A stretch of 64,000 bases of DNA, taken from the NCBI GenBank assembly GCA_917880885.1, contig OU862920.1:1054001-1118000 (forward strand), given 5' to 3'. Under the pieces are notes generated by a model that saw only the letters and a program-made list of their open reading frames with translations, had not been told where the DNA came from and did not search any database. This stretch comes from Limnephilus marmoratus (taxonomy: Eukaryota > Arthropoda > Insecta > Trichoptera > Limnephilidae). Of this stretch, positions 24,355 through 34,918 are shown in pieces (the first letter of the stretch is position 1; each line of letters opens with the position of its first letter). The position numbers and the translations under genes are program-made.

Positions 24355-24430
24355 GTTATCTTCTTCTTCAATGATATATTACATTGATGGGAATAACCTC
24401 CAAAAGTTATTAAAAGAGAGTTGTTTAAAT
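24355..24430 (+). repeat. SINE-D 3' end fragment
   Basis: atcttcttcttcaatgatat, attacattgatgg, aataacctccaaaagttat and aaagagag match 30470-30545, which follows a tRNA-like head. Confidence 0.6.
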
Positions 24431-24450
24431 TAAAATTGAAGGAATAAATT

Positions 24451-26128
24451 CGGTTTATGGGGGAAATTCCTAAAAAATAAAACTAGTTATTTTTATACTA
24501 ATTATGGGCCGGAAAAACCGAATCTGAAAGAATTAGGCGGCGGAAAGCAATATTAACTGAGTTACACGACTTTAAAATTTTTTATACGCATACAGGAAAA
24601 TAGCCATTTTGGAAGTATTCTGATTCCTACAAAATCAAACTAATAGTTATTTTTATACTAACTTTGGGCCGAGGAATCCGAATCTGAAAGAATTAGGCGG
24701 CGGCAAGCAATATTAACTGAATTACACGACTTTAAAATTTTCAATACACACAAACAAGAAAATATTCATTTCGGTAGCTGAATTTGACTCATTCAGTACA
24801 AAATCATAGATAAACAAGAAATCTACGAAAACATGTGTTGGCAGTGTTACCAAGTCTCAAAAAATATTTATCCCTATATTTATGAATTACAACTATCTCA
24901 ACGGCCGTATTCTTAAACCAAAAGTATGAAAATTCGTAATCTTAAAAATGCGTAACCAAACCTAACCTAACGCTAGGTTTGTGTAACATGGTTTGTACCC
25001 CTTTATACCGCCTGCTCGCGTCAATTTTAAAAAACATCCCTGTTTTCAAGTAGTTTAACGGCTACGCGAGGTTTGTGTAACATGGTTTGTGCCCCTTTAT
25101 ACCGCCTGCTCACGTCCCTAACCTAACCTAACCTAACGCTAGGTTTGTGTAACATGATTTATGCCCCTTTATACCGCCTGCTCGCGTCAATTTAAAAAAA
25201 CAGCCTACGTTTTCAAGTAGTTTAGCGGCTACGCTAGGTTTGTGTAACATGGTTTGTGCCCCTTTATACCGCCTGCTCGCATCAATTTAAAAAAACAGCC
25301 TACGTTTTCAAGTAGTTTAGCGGCTACGCTAGGTTTGTGTAACGTGGTTTGTGCCCCTTTATACCGCCTGCTCGCGTCACGGCATAAAAACATCCCTGTT
25401 TTCAAGTAGTTTAGCGGCTACGCTAGGTTTGTGTAACATGGTCTGTGCCCCTTTATACCGCCTGCTCGCGTCACGGCAAAAAAAATCCCTGTTTTCAAGT
25501 AGTTTAACGGCTACGCTAGGTTTGTGTAACATGGTTTGTGTCCCTTTATACCGCCTGCTCGCGTCACGGCAATAAAACATCCCTATTTTCAAGTAGTTTA
25601 GCATCTACGCTGGGTTTATGTAACATGGTTTGTGATACAAAAGTGAGTAAAATTTATAAAGAATAAGTACTTAAAATATAAACGTGTTATTTTACGTTAT
25701 TGATATAACTGGTTAATGGCAACACTTAATTTTGTGTGGTAAAAACATCTATGTTATCTTGTTTTCTATGGTCTTTGTACTACGTGTGTCAAGTCAAAAT
25801 CAGCTTGCGAAATGAATATTTTCATGTGCATGTATGGAAAATTTTAAAGTCGTGTAATTCAGTTAATATTGCTTGCCGCCGCCTAATTCTTTCAGATTCG
25901 GATTCCCCGGCCCAAAGTTAGTATAAAAATAACTATTAGTTTGATTTTGTAGGAATCAGAATGTTTCCAAAATGGCTATTTTCCTGTATGCGTATAAAAA
26001 ATTTTGAAGTCGTGTAACTCAGTTAATATTGCTTTCCGCCGCCTAATTCTTTCAGATTCGGTTTTTCCGGCCCATAATTAGTATAAAAATAACTAGTTTT
26101 ATTTTTTAGGAATTTCCCCCATAAACCG
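24451..26128. mobile_element. 1.7 kb foldback element with satellite loop
   Basis: Arms of roughly 400 bp are inverted copies: cggtttatgggggaaattcc at 24451 pairs with ggaatttcccccataaaccg ending at 26128, and gaaatgaatattttc at 25809 pairs with gaaaatattcatttc near 24759. Similarity continues inward to about 24855 and 25705. Each arm contains two direct copies of a roughly 160-bp unit with gttatttttatacta and ctgaaagaattaggcggcgg. The loop is the 95-bp satellite at 24964-25622. No transposase frame is visible, so it is non-autonomous. The superfamily is unknown. Confidence 0.8.
24964..25622. repeat. 95-bp satellite, about 8 units, with (CCTAA) junctions
   Basis: The anchor aggtttgtgtaacatggttt recurs near 24975, 25070, 25141, 25236, 25331, 25425, 25521 and (diverged) 25612, mostly 95 bp apart. 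Each unit reads on through cctttataccgcctgctcgc, acatccctgttttcaagtag and tttagcggctacgc. Two units are entered through CCTAA repeats (24961-24970 and four units at 25117-25136). A diverged single unit occurs in intron 1 of PTGES2 at about 41262-41400. Confidence 0.85.
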
Positions 26129-26434
26129 AACTTTAGCCAAATTGAATTTTATTTAACTTTATAAAAACGGATACTTTGGTTTCAGAAAGGTGTACATTTT
26201 AATTATTTTGTGGTCACTCTTAAATTTGAATATAAAGCGTGGTGTTTTATTTTTCTAGCACCGTTTAGATCATATTTGCCACCAATAGAGTAAGGGAGGC
26301 ACAACGATTTCTATAAAAACTCTACGAGTAGTTCGACATATTAGCCTGAGGGGTTTTAATTTCCACCCAATTCAAATAGATTAACCGTGAAGCGGAATTC
26401 TATTATTACTAGTTAGGTATAGGTATAAACAAAC

Positions 26435-26827
26435 CTTCGGACCGTGAGTTTCAACATCTGCGCTGTACGTTCTCCACGTATCATCCAACATTACAACGAA
26501 CTCCTTCTCGAAGCCGGCCGACAGAACCACTATCTTTGTGCCAGCATTGCCATTGAAATCAAACTCCACCTGGTAAATATCCCAAAAGGGCGGAGTGTTG
26601 ATGTAAAAACACACCGCGCAAGACGTCGAACCCAGGCACGGCACACCATCCATCACATCCACGTAAGACGACACCAGACAGCCCTCTTCCGGAATATCAT
26701 TGATCTTATAATCACCGAATTTATTATTAAAATCTTCCTCGTACAATGTTCGCGCTAAGCATGGACGCTGAACGAGAAATAAGCAGCTAATGAAGTACAA
26801 TGAAACTACTTGTATCTTTAAGAACAT
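26435..26827 (-). CDS. First exon of a secreted protein of unknown function
   Basis: The ATG at 26827-26825 (context ACAATGT) opens a classical signal peptide of about 25 residues: MFLKIQVVSLYF, then ISCLFLVQ, with likely cleavage after PCLA. The mature part contains paired cysteines (EEGCLVSSY, VPCLGSTSCAVC) and an acidic, aromatic pattern (WDIYQVEFDFNG, VVMLDDTWRTYS) that suggests an extracellular beta-sandwich or ligand-binding domain. I do not recognise the family. The exon ends at 26435 with AAG before a donor GTTTGT, giving 131 codons in phase 0. Without splicing the frame would end after 15 more codons. Downstream exons are not visible and the foldback at 24451-26128 lies in the direction of transcription. 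The upstream 26830-27500 would hold the promoter. Confidence 0.55.
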
Positions 26828-26829
26828 TG

Positions 26830-27868
26830 TAAACAAACGCAAACGGAATGAAAACTGATGAAAACGGTTCAACTTGATGCATAACGTTGTTTTATTAATG
26901 ACAAATCGAAACAAATAATGTAGAATCCATAAGATGTCATTATTTTGAATTAAGATAATCTCTCCACCCACCGCTTCACCGTTTTAAAATTTAAATAAAA
27001 TAAGAACTTGCTTAATTTATTACAAAAAAAACTTCTTCTAAATATTTACTTTTTATTCTCTCCGATTTCCTTAGTGCACTTCAAAAATTAAACTCTTCCC
27101 TTTTCGATTACCCGAAGACGATTTTTGTGTTGGAATCCGCATTTTAATTCATAAATTAACCGACTCTGGCAAAGAAATCGTGTTGGCTTAGATACCTAGT
27201 CGCTGCGGTATCCCTGAAAAGTGGGAAATGAAGAGGCCGATTCATTGGCGAATACACAATACACATCTTCGAAAACTCTCAGGTAACCAACATGCACAAG
27301 TAGTTATTGACAAGTAGTAGTCGCAAGTATTTTTAATTCACGTCATTAATTAAACCCGTAACCACTTTGCAGATGCGTTCTGAAAAGTTCTGACTTTCTG
27401 AAAGGCGTAATAAATAATGAGCGCCGCATTTTGCAAATGTGCCGATTAAAGTCACTCTTAAAGGACTCCTGTCCTTCGGGACGAAAGTATTATAAAATCC
27501 AAGTACCTAAATGTTATTCTTACTATTAATCTTACATTCAGGCACGAGAGTCGTTCGGTTGAAAAACAATCAAATCTGCTTTGAATTCAGTTACGTTTCG
27601 TAGATCCGCAACTACATTGCCATAGTCTAAACAAACTTCACGGAAATTTGAAAACCTGTAAATCCAAGTTGTAAAAGATTCACATATTTTCCAAGAAATA
27701 TTTTGACAACGCAGATCAAAAGAGAGAGAAAAATAACATAGTCTGCTCATTTTTTTATTTATTTTCTTTTTCAGCATCACGGATATCTTGCTACCTCACA
27801 GTCATAAATACTACGATTTTGTTTTGGAGTTACACCCCTTTCCGTACTGGGCTTCTTCCTTTATCTAA
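26830..27868. other. Probable upstream region of the secreted-protein gene
   Basis: No gene was recognised with confidence. On the minus strand an open frame at 27780-27538 includes a possible acceptor (TTTACAG at about 27657), but nothing confirms it. Confidence 0.35.
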
Positions 27869-27872
27869 CTAA

Positions 27873-28602
27873 AGGAACGTACCCATACTACGTGACCTGT
27901 TTAGGGGGGAGATCTTCAAAATACCACGCTGGGTCACAATGGGGGTGGGGCTTAGGTTTTTATCACGTAGTCAATCTAGAAATCTTTTTATGTTTTTTCC
28001 ACTAACTTTTTAATATTTTTTCCACTTGTAATATGTACTACCTAATATTTTTTCCACTTGTAAAGCTAGGAAAAAAATAAAATAATAATAATAATAATTC
28101 AGGGTACGTTGGATTTGAAAGGTTACAAATATGTGTCATACTTATTATTGTAATGGAGTTTATGATAGGCAAGATAGGAATAATATTATCAATTAAGATA
28201 TGATTTGGGTCGTTAATAAGATATAGTATATCTGTACTTGGGAGTGAGTGCGGTTGTACAGTAGGGAAACATAATACAAACGTATTAATTAGGTGTGGAT
28301 TCTCATATGTAGAGGAAAAATTTGGTATCTCCTTAGAACATATCATCATAATAATTAAACCTGCAGAGTTATAAGTGGTACAAATTATATCCATTTTACT
28401 ATAATTTGCATAAAAGAAATAGAGTAGGTGGTGAGATAATGTGATAATTAGATTTTTAATGTTCATATTAATGATTTACTACGTGAAAACTGTAGGGGAA
28501 GGGGGGGGGGGGTCTTGGAATATACTACACATGGTCTCCGAGGGGGGAGGGGCGTTAAAATTTGCAAAAAGTGGGTCACAATGGTAGTATAGGTACGTTC
28601 CC
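27873..28602. mobile_element. Harbinger-type element, 730-bp copy
   Basis: The ends are inverted repeats of about 25 bp starting ggaacgtacccatactacgt on the left, with a more diverged right end (tagtataggtacgttccc). A TAA direct repeat flanks both sides (27870-27872 and 28603-28605). It shares ends with the 160-bp copies at 29073-29232 and 39974-40136 but carries about 500 bp of different internal sequence. That includes a 142-codon minus-strand open frame (28466-28038) with no recognised domain. G- and C-runs lie just inside the ends in all copies. Confidence 0.75.
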
Positions 28603-28733
28603 TAACAAGAAAACCTTAAGTTTTAAACTCCATTGATAATCTTTATACATTGGCCGAATTGAAAAAGTAATTATATGAAATTCTCTCAGTAGAAAAATCA
28701 CAAAGCATGCTCCGAAAATTACGAAAAACACAG

Positions 28734-28905
28734 CAGTTTCTATTGTTCGACACGTTTTAGGTATGAAAAACATAGCAGATTCTGTTGTTTGACACGTTTT
28801 AGATATGAAAAACACAGCAGATTCTGTTGTTTGACACGTTTCAGATATGAAAAACACAGCAGATTCTGTTGTTTGACACGTTTCAGATATGAAAAACACA
28901 GCAAA
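28734..28905. repeat. 45-bp minisatellite, about 4 units
   Basis: The unit gtttgacacgtttcagatat, gaaaaacacagcag, attctgtt recurs every 45 bp. Because 45 is a multiple of three, the minus-strand frame stays open and repeats a 15-residue unit containing FFISETCQTTES. The first unit is the most diverged. Confidence 0.8.
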
Positions 28906-29072
28906 ACAACTTTCAAAATACCTTTTTTCCGCCATCGCGACAATACATCGGAAAAGTTTTATAATCATGACAAAAACTCTTACGAGACTGTCAAAATTGG
29001 CGTAATTTGAGAATGACATTTTGCAAACAATCGATATTTCAATCAAAATTGAATTTTCGAATAAACTCTTTA

Positions 29073-29232
29073 GGGAACGTACCCATACTACGTGACCAAC
29101 TTTTTGCAATTTTTAACCCCCCCCCCCCCCCCGGTGACCAAAATCCTAAGCAACCCGCCGCTCATTTGTATGGAGCGTGACATTTTGAAGACCCCCCCCC
29201 CTAAACGTGTCACGTAGTATGGGTACGTTCCC
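29073..29232. mobile_element. Harbinger-type MITE, 160 bp
   Basis: Terminal inverted repeats begin gggaacgtacccatactacg on both strands, and a perfect TTA direct repeat flanks the element (29070-29072 and 29233-29235). A run of C lies inside each arm. TWA target duplications and GGG-type ends are characteristic of PIF/Harbinger MITEs. Confidence 0.85.
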
Positions 29233-29429
29233 TTAAATGAATGAATTTACTTGAAGTACTCACGTATGATACTCACCAAAATCGAATACTTTGAATCTAA
29301 TCAAAAACTATAGGTATTTTAAATGGGCACCTATGTTAGGTACCAAATTTGATTGATTTTTCTTTTAATATACAAAAATAAATGTTTGTAATATACGAAA
29401 AATTAAAATTTGTATAAAAAAATTTCAAT

Positions 29430-29690
29430 AGGTGGCACGCAAGCTTTCTGAAAAGTGAATGTACCGTGACTGAATATATGAAACGCGGGAGAGGGGAAGG
29501 AGGGTTGGTGGGACGAGGAGCGGGAGTGGGGAGAGGGAAGGCGGGGGAGGTGGAGGGGGGACATCGGAAGGAAAGGGGCGGCGGAAGGGGAACGGGACGA
29601 ATAGGAAAGGACAGGCAGGTAGAAACAATTTATTTATTAAGTGGCGTTGCAACGCATGCCGGGAACTCGCTAATTGTATATATAATATAC
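29430..29690 (-). repeat. Pyrimidine-rich dispersed repeat (RTE/SINE-like head), minus strand
   Basis: On the minus strand gttcccggcatgcgttgcaa leads into cttcccc/ctccc-rich DNA and ends in ttcagaaagcttgcgtgcca. It corresponds to the units at 53079-54860. The open frames inside are products of simple pyrimidine repeats. Confidence 0.65.
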
Positions 29691-29769
29691 ACGTACTTGT
29701 ACATCTGCCCTGATGATGGATACTTGTAGACTGTCATTGGTGAAAGCAGATGAGGAAATGAGGTGGATG

Positions 29770-29858
29770 TGCCTGGGCTGCCTGGGCTGCCTGGGCTGCC
29801 TGGGCTGCCTGGGCTGCCTGGGCTGCCTGGGCTGCCTGGGCTGCCTGAGCTGCCTGGG
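29770..29858 (+). repeat. 9-bp microsatellite (cctgggctg)n
   Basis: About nine near-perfect copies occur in a row. The frame encodes LGCLGCLGC only because the unit length is divisible by three. Confidence 0.9.
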
Positions 29859-29899
29859 CCTGGCTAATCATGATCTGATTTATTATTATATTATATTAT

Positions 29900-30380
29900 T
29901 TCAAGCGTAGTTTTACATGTTCCAAATGTAAGTATGTATGTGGATATATTAAAATAAATCAAATTGGCTCGAAATGTAAACAAATATCAAATGATATAAA
30001 TCTGAAACCTTAAGACATACATCTCACAGAGAGAGGTCGTATGTATGTCACCGACAATCAACCTCTTCCTTCTCGTACGTCTTGTATATGAAAACGAAAA
30101 AGACATGCGATACTAGAAGCTGATTCTCTATGTTGTATCCAGTTGCGACGTACGGTGGAAAAATATTATTTTGAATTTTTAATCTAAAACAAACGAATCA
30201 ATGAAGAAGCTAACACTAATCACCTAAACGAAAATATTAAACGAAAATACCAATTCAGCCATTGCCACCTTCTATCAAACCGTCATAATTGTCTCTATCA
30301 TATTTTCGAATTTTAGAATTAACAATATTATATTCGACTATTTTTTTCATTTCACGGGCAACTACTTTTTTTCAATGGAA
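29900..30380. other. No gene recognised
   Basis: AT-rich DNA with no coding or RNA signal that I can support. Confidence 0.4.
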
Positions 30381-30385
30381 ACAGG

Positions 30386-30548
30386 GTAGTTACCAGGTTA
30401 GACCAGAGGTTCTGGGTTCGAATCCCAGTTGCGACCATTATCTTTTCCATATTTTCATTTAGATTCTTATTTTTATCTTCTTCTTCAATGAAATATTACA
30501 TTGATGGAATAACCTTCAAAAGTTATAAATAAAAAGAGAGAAGTTCTT
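30386..30548 (+). repeat. SINE-D with partial tRNA-like head
   Basis: The 3' half of a tRNA is visible (agaggttctgggttcgaatcccagttgcgacc, given here as a description of 30405-30436), with a paired T stem tctggg/cccag and box B. It is followed by atcttcttcttcaatgaaat and attacattgatgg, which recur at 24355-24430. Confidence 0.6.
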
Positions 30549-31280
30549 TTAAAAAATTGAAAACAAATGTCATCGGTCAACGAAATTGCGCCAACATTTG
30601 TTTTACTATAAATACATTTGTCAGGATTCGGGCACTGTGGTACGTGCTGATATAACTATATACTTAACTCATTCAAATAAAATACTTCAAAGCCTTTTTT
30701 CTCAGCTCGACATATTAAATTTTGAGTTATGGCATTGTGGATTTGGGAGTGCGTTTTATCTTTTTCAATGCAGAATTACCGATATCATTAATGAACACGT
30801 CTTATAATCAAATATTGATAGGACCAGACATGAATATAAAAAGACACGTAATTTTGTTTCTTCCACGACGCCCAGTACAAATAAGCAGCTCGGAGAATCC
30901 GTGATCTCATTGGCCGTGATGCCGTCCGCGTCCAACCTCGTATCCTTCCCCTTCCCCTTCCCCTTCCCCAATCCATTTACCAAACATCACCGGCACGACA
31001 AACAAAACCTAACCGACATTTCTCGTGATGGATGTCTAGTGTCTACTCTACTGCAAGTCTGGAGCTTTTCTTGGAACTTTCTCTGAGAAAAGCTTAAAAG
31101 ATCTCTAGAAAGCTTAAAGGATGCTAAAACACCTAACCACCGTTAAATCGCACCCCATAACTAGAGTGTCGTAAATCGAAATGTGTCATACCGAGATAAG
31201 GGCTTTGATGTTCAACACATTTAGAGGTATATTAATAAAATAAATTAAGTAAGATATGACAAAACTTGAAAAGATGAATA
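30549..31280. other. No gene recognised
   Basis: It contains a (CCTTCC)-type microsatellite at 30943-30970. Open frames here have no recognised domain. Confidence 0.4.
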
Positions 31281-31282
31281 AT

Positions 31283-31467
31283 AAGGTGGTTGGGTGGGCA
31301 TCGCGCTTAGGTCCCACCCGGGCGTCGCGTGTTCGGTTCCTCGGTTGGCTAAGTCCTCCATCACGACACAAGCAACATTTTCCGCTGTAATAGTGTGATG
31401 GTAGTAGGAGATTTTCAAACATTGTTGGGTTATTCGGAACCCGGGAATGTTTGTCTTTCTTTTTAAA
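31283..31467 (+). repeat. SINE-B copy c
   Basis: aaggtggttgggtgggcatc, then gtgttcggttcctcggttgg, gtcctccatcacgacacaag and cccgggaatgtttgtctttc match the copies at 13675 and 15499. Confidence 0.8.
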
Positions 31468-31469
31468 TA

Positions 31470-32230
31470 AAATTTTAAAAAAATAATAAATATAGGTAAA
31501 CGCGCATCTGCTGTTTTAGTGTAAAGCGAAGCAATGTGAAATCACTGTTTTCGGTAGATCTTTACTTCTAAACTACTAAAAAATTAGTTTTGTCAATACT
31601 TCTCATATGCGAACACGTATAAGAAATGAATTTAAAATATACAATTTCATGGCTAAGATTATCTGTGACACTTTCCCTGGAACATCTTTTTTTTCGTTAT
31701 TTATTTATATCTTACCTTTTTCGTTATCTATCTTGTTTATTTCTTGTATAATTATTCACAAAATAAATAAAAACCATTTCGCACGTAAATCGACACCGTT
31801 TGCCAAGCGATTTTTATGTGACTTATATTCGGAGTGATATAAAGCCCTCTAAGAATATACACATACCAGCAGTTAAAAACCCGCTCCTTTGGTTTCAGCT
31901 ACTAGGCCCTGCCGGCGGCTTTTGGTTCGGCTTCGCCCAGTTTGAGTGTTGGTGACCATTATTAAATCCGATAGAACTGATTCCAAAAATAGCCTCCTCC
32001 TCCTCCGGTTCCTCGGATCCACTGTGATCCAGTGACAGCTAGTCACCGGGACAGAGTAACCGCAACATGCAATGACGTCATATGTAATATGTACAAATAG
32101 TGAGCACTTGAAGTGAAATGACACAAAACTGAGCTTAGCATTATAACTTCAGATTTATCGTTTTTTTATACTACAGATTTTATGTCCGGGTTAAATCTTC
32201 CCTACAGGAAAAACTAAACCCTTTCACGCA
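31470..32230. other. No gene recognised
   Basis: Short open frames only. Near 31900-31930 the minus strand reads gggcgaagccgaacc and ccgccggcagggcctagt, a phrase typical of insect RTE/SINE-like repeats. Confidence 0.35.
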
Positions 32231-32263
32231 CTTTTCCACAAATGATCATCTAGTCATTTTACG

Positions 32264-33565
32264 CTATGCAATTGCACTAAAGTATATACAAAATAATATA
32301 AGAACAGCATGCCAATCTACCAGAGACCAAATGGGAAAATAATTCACCGACTCCAGATATTTTAATATCAGAGGTTTCGGCTCGGTGGAACTCCTAATTA
32401 GACCTATAAATCCTACTAATCCCTCAATATAAATATTTAAAAAATCTTTTGTAATCCTACATGTATTTAAAATGACTGATTTTTGCATTTTTATATATAA
32501 ATTCTTTGACAAATCTAATATGCCTAAATTTTGAATGAGAGAGCTAGGTATAACGCCAGTAGCCGAAATAACAAATCGTAATATTTTTGTAGTCTGATAA
32601 TGCCAAATTCTTTTAATCTCATTTCCTAAATCTGTATATTTTCTTATTTTTTCAGAAACAGATTTAAGAATATTACAGGAATTAGGAATAGTGACATAAA
32701 TGAAATATGTTTTTTTCTTTTTAATTTTGTCATGTAAAACTATAACAGGTCTATTATGACTAACTGTTCTGTCTGTTAGTATAATTTTATCATAATATAT
32801 TTTATAAAATTCATTTTATAAAAATGAAATTGGTTCATATTCATAATATGGTACTATATTACGGCATTCAATCAAGTTTTGTTTAATTACCAAACTTTGG
32901 TGAATTATTTTTAAAACCTGATTGTGTCTATATGTATACTCGGACGGCGCTAATACAGAACATCCCGATATAATATGTTCTATAGTTTCCGGAAAAGCCA
33001 AACATTTTCTACATAAATCATCAATTGGATTTGTATCTTTGATTTTATGCTTCCTATACTTTTTATTATTAATACTCTCTCTTGAATGGCAAGCATAAAT
33101 CCTTCTATTTCTGCGCTCAACTCTCCAATATTCAACCATTTGTTTGACGAAAGTTTGTCAAAATACGTTTGGTTCAGATAATTGAAGTGTTTTGCGTGAA
33201 TAATTTTATTTGACCAGGAATGTATTTATAAGAAGATTGGCATTCTCGTCATATAAATTTAAAGGTGTAATGTTTTTCTCTGCCGTGCGAATTATTTTGT
33301 GCATTTCTGAGCTGTTAGCTTTGCCATGGAAAAAACTTCTTAGCATTTCTACCTGATTGTGTTCCAAAGATGTTATTTTGACTACACCTCTACCTCCTAA
33401 ATTTCTAGGTAAAATAATTCGTTCCATAGCTGAATTTGGATGATGGCAATTAAACTTTGTTAACGTAGTTCTAACTAATTGTTCTATGCTATCTAAATCT
33501 GTATTGGACCATTTTATTATGCCAAATGAGTACGTTAATAGGTAGAGGTATTGCCCAAGTATTTA
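32264..33565 (-). mobile_element. Decayed R2/R4-type non-LTR element (restriction-like endonuclease part)
   Basis: Reading down the minus strand in interrupted frames: YSFGIIKWSNTDLDSIEQL near 33530, ILPRNLGGRGVV near 33415, VEYWRVERRNRRIYACHSR near 33130, a zinc-knuckle-like CRKC...HIISGC near 33015-32965, then HNRPVIVLHDK near 32750, YFIYVTIPNS near 32700 and ISATGVIPSSLIQNLG near 32560. This order is that of the C-terminus of site-specific-type retrotransposons (R2/Dong/R4 clades). The endonuclease normally carries RPD and D.AIP motifs. Here both acidic residues are replaced (RPV and IYVTIP), and frameshifts separate the parts, so it is inactive. Confidence 0.7.
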
Positions 33566-33639
33566 TTGCTTTTACTTAATTTTTATCAATATTATTATTT
33601 TATTGTAGTTATATTATTATTATCACAATATGGATGTTA

Positions 33640-34395
33640 AAGTTTTTTAAAAGTTGCCTCAAGAACAGAAAGCAATTTGTCACACACGGAATCTTTCAAT
33701 CTGTTGAATTTCTTGTTTTTTTCTGGGGTCGATTTAAGGATCGATCCTAGGGCCTCTTCTCTTTTCCATTTTCATATGACATTGCTGTAGTCATCCATTT
33801 TTCTCGCTTTTTGCTGATCGCCGACGATCTAAAATTATATCTTCTAATAAGAAATATTGAGGGCTGCCTGCACCTTCAAGCTGATGTTGATAACATTTCA
33901 GAATGGAGTCAACGAAACCAGCTTCATTTCAATGTCTTGAAATGCGTAGTTCTGACTTTTACCAGAGCATTTAGTCTCACTTACCACAGGTACACTATGC
34001 TCGGTCATAATCTCAAACCAATTTCAAATATAAAGGATCTTGGGAATATGTATGAAAGTAAGTTGACATTTCGTCCTCATATCGAAGGAGTGTGCCAGTC
34101 GGCCTTAAAAATGTTAGGGTTTGTTCTCCGAACCGTCTGAGTCTGAAGATTTTATACTTCTGCCTGGTCCGCAGTAGGCTGGAGAGTGGTTCGCTTATCT
34201 GGAATTCTCATGAGATGTAGTGCTCCCCCATGTTGGAGAGGCTTCAAAAAAGTTTCTAAGATTTCTCTACATGAGGGAGTACGGCCACTATCTATGGCTC
34301 TACTCGACGAACTTTCTTTTGGGCATGTTGGGATTTCACTTCCTGCAGCTCAGAAGAGAGGGGTATGCCGCCACCCACCTATTCAGACTGCTTAT
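33640..34395 (+). mobile_element. Jockey-like reverse transcriptase C-terminal fragment
   Basis: The frame reads GSILGPLLFSIFI, loses a base, then DIAVVIHFSRF, LLIADDLKLYLL and WSQRNQLHFNVLKCVVLTF, with IKDLGNMYESKLTF and RSRLESGSLIW further on. The catalytic FADD-type box is IADD. At least two frameshifts occur. The fragment stops where SINE-A begins near 34396. Confidence 0.7.
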
Positions 34396-34618
34396 TTTTT
34401 ACATGAATACCGCACATGGTTATGGCATGTGCGGTATTATGGCAAGGCATCCCCAATTGGGGTATGTTGTGAGGCTGAAGGTAGTGGGGAGGGGAAGGAG
34501 ATAGGGAAGAGGAAGGTGGGGAAGTACCTGGCTATTCAGATCTGGTCACCAAACACGGCTAAGCCATTTCAAGCAACGCTTCAATTCTGAATGGTGGTCT
34601 TACATCAGAGCGATACTG
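34396..34618 (-). repeat. SINE-A, 3' part, split by the copia element
   Basis: It reads taccgcacatg, ccccaattggggtatgttgt, ctggtcaccaaacacggct and gaatggtggtcttacatcag up to cgatactgagagt. The SINE resumes after the copia element at 38984 with agagtatcttccactctgg, so the two parts were one SINE. Confidence 0.85.
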
Positions 34619-34623
34619 AGAGT

Positions 34624-34737
34624 TGTTATTTAGTTATCAAAGTACCTACCACTAATGCCATCTTGGTCTATGTTTCTAAGCTTAATAAATATCAGTTCTC
34701 GCTGTCTCCTGAATAAAACAACGTGTTTCATTTAATA
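34624..34737 (+). repeat. Copia 5' LTR (114 bp)
   Basis: It starts tgttatttagttatcaaagt and ends gtgtttcatttaata. It differs from the 3' LTR by one base (catcttgg versus catctttg). A copia-type primer binding site, ggttatgggccc, follows directly at 34738. Confidence 0.95.
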
Positions 34738-34918
34738 GGTTATGGGCCCAAAAGATTCCCAAGCGTTTTTTTAAATAATCAGTCACGATAATTTAAATGG
34801 TATTTGTGTTAAAAATTCATTTCTAATTGTCGCGGATGTATTTGTTCGTATTGAGAATAGAGCAAGGAGTTATTGCGAATGCAAACTCGTAATTAGTGTC
34901 GGGACATTTTTAACAAAA

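Noticed and set aside
25117..25136. Telomere end or interstitial telomere array
   Set aside because: Only four CCTAA units occur, embedded at a satellite unit junction, which is too short to be a telomere.
24964..25622. CRISPR-like array
   Set aside because: The 95-bp units are continuous tandem repeats without unique spacers, and the context is an animal genome.
27538..27780. Last exon of a tandem paralogue of the secreted-protein gene (minus strand)
   Set aside because: A possible acceptor exists at 27657, but the phase needed (2) does not match the phase-0 end of the visible first exon, and I see no homology to confirm it.
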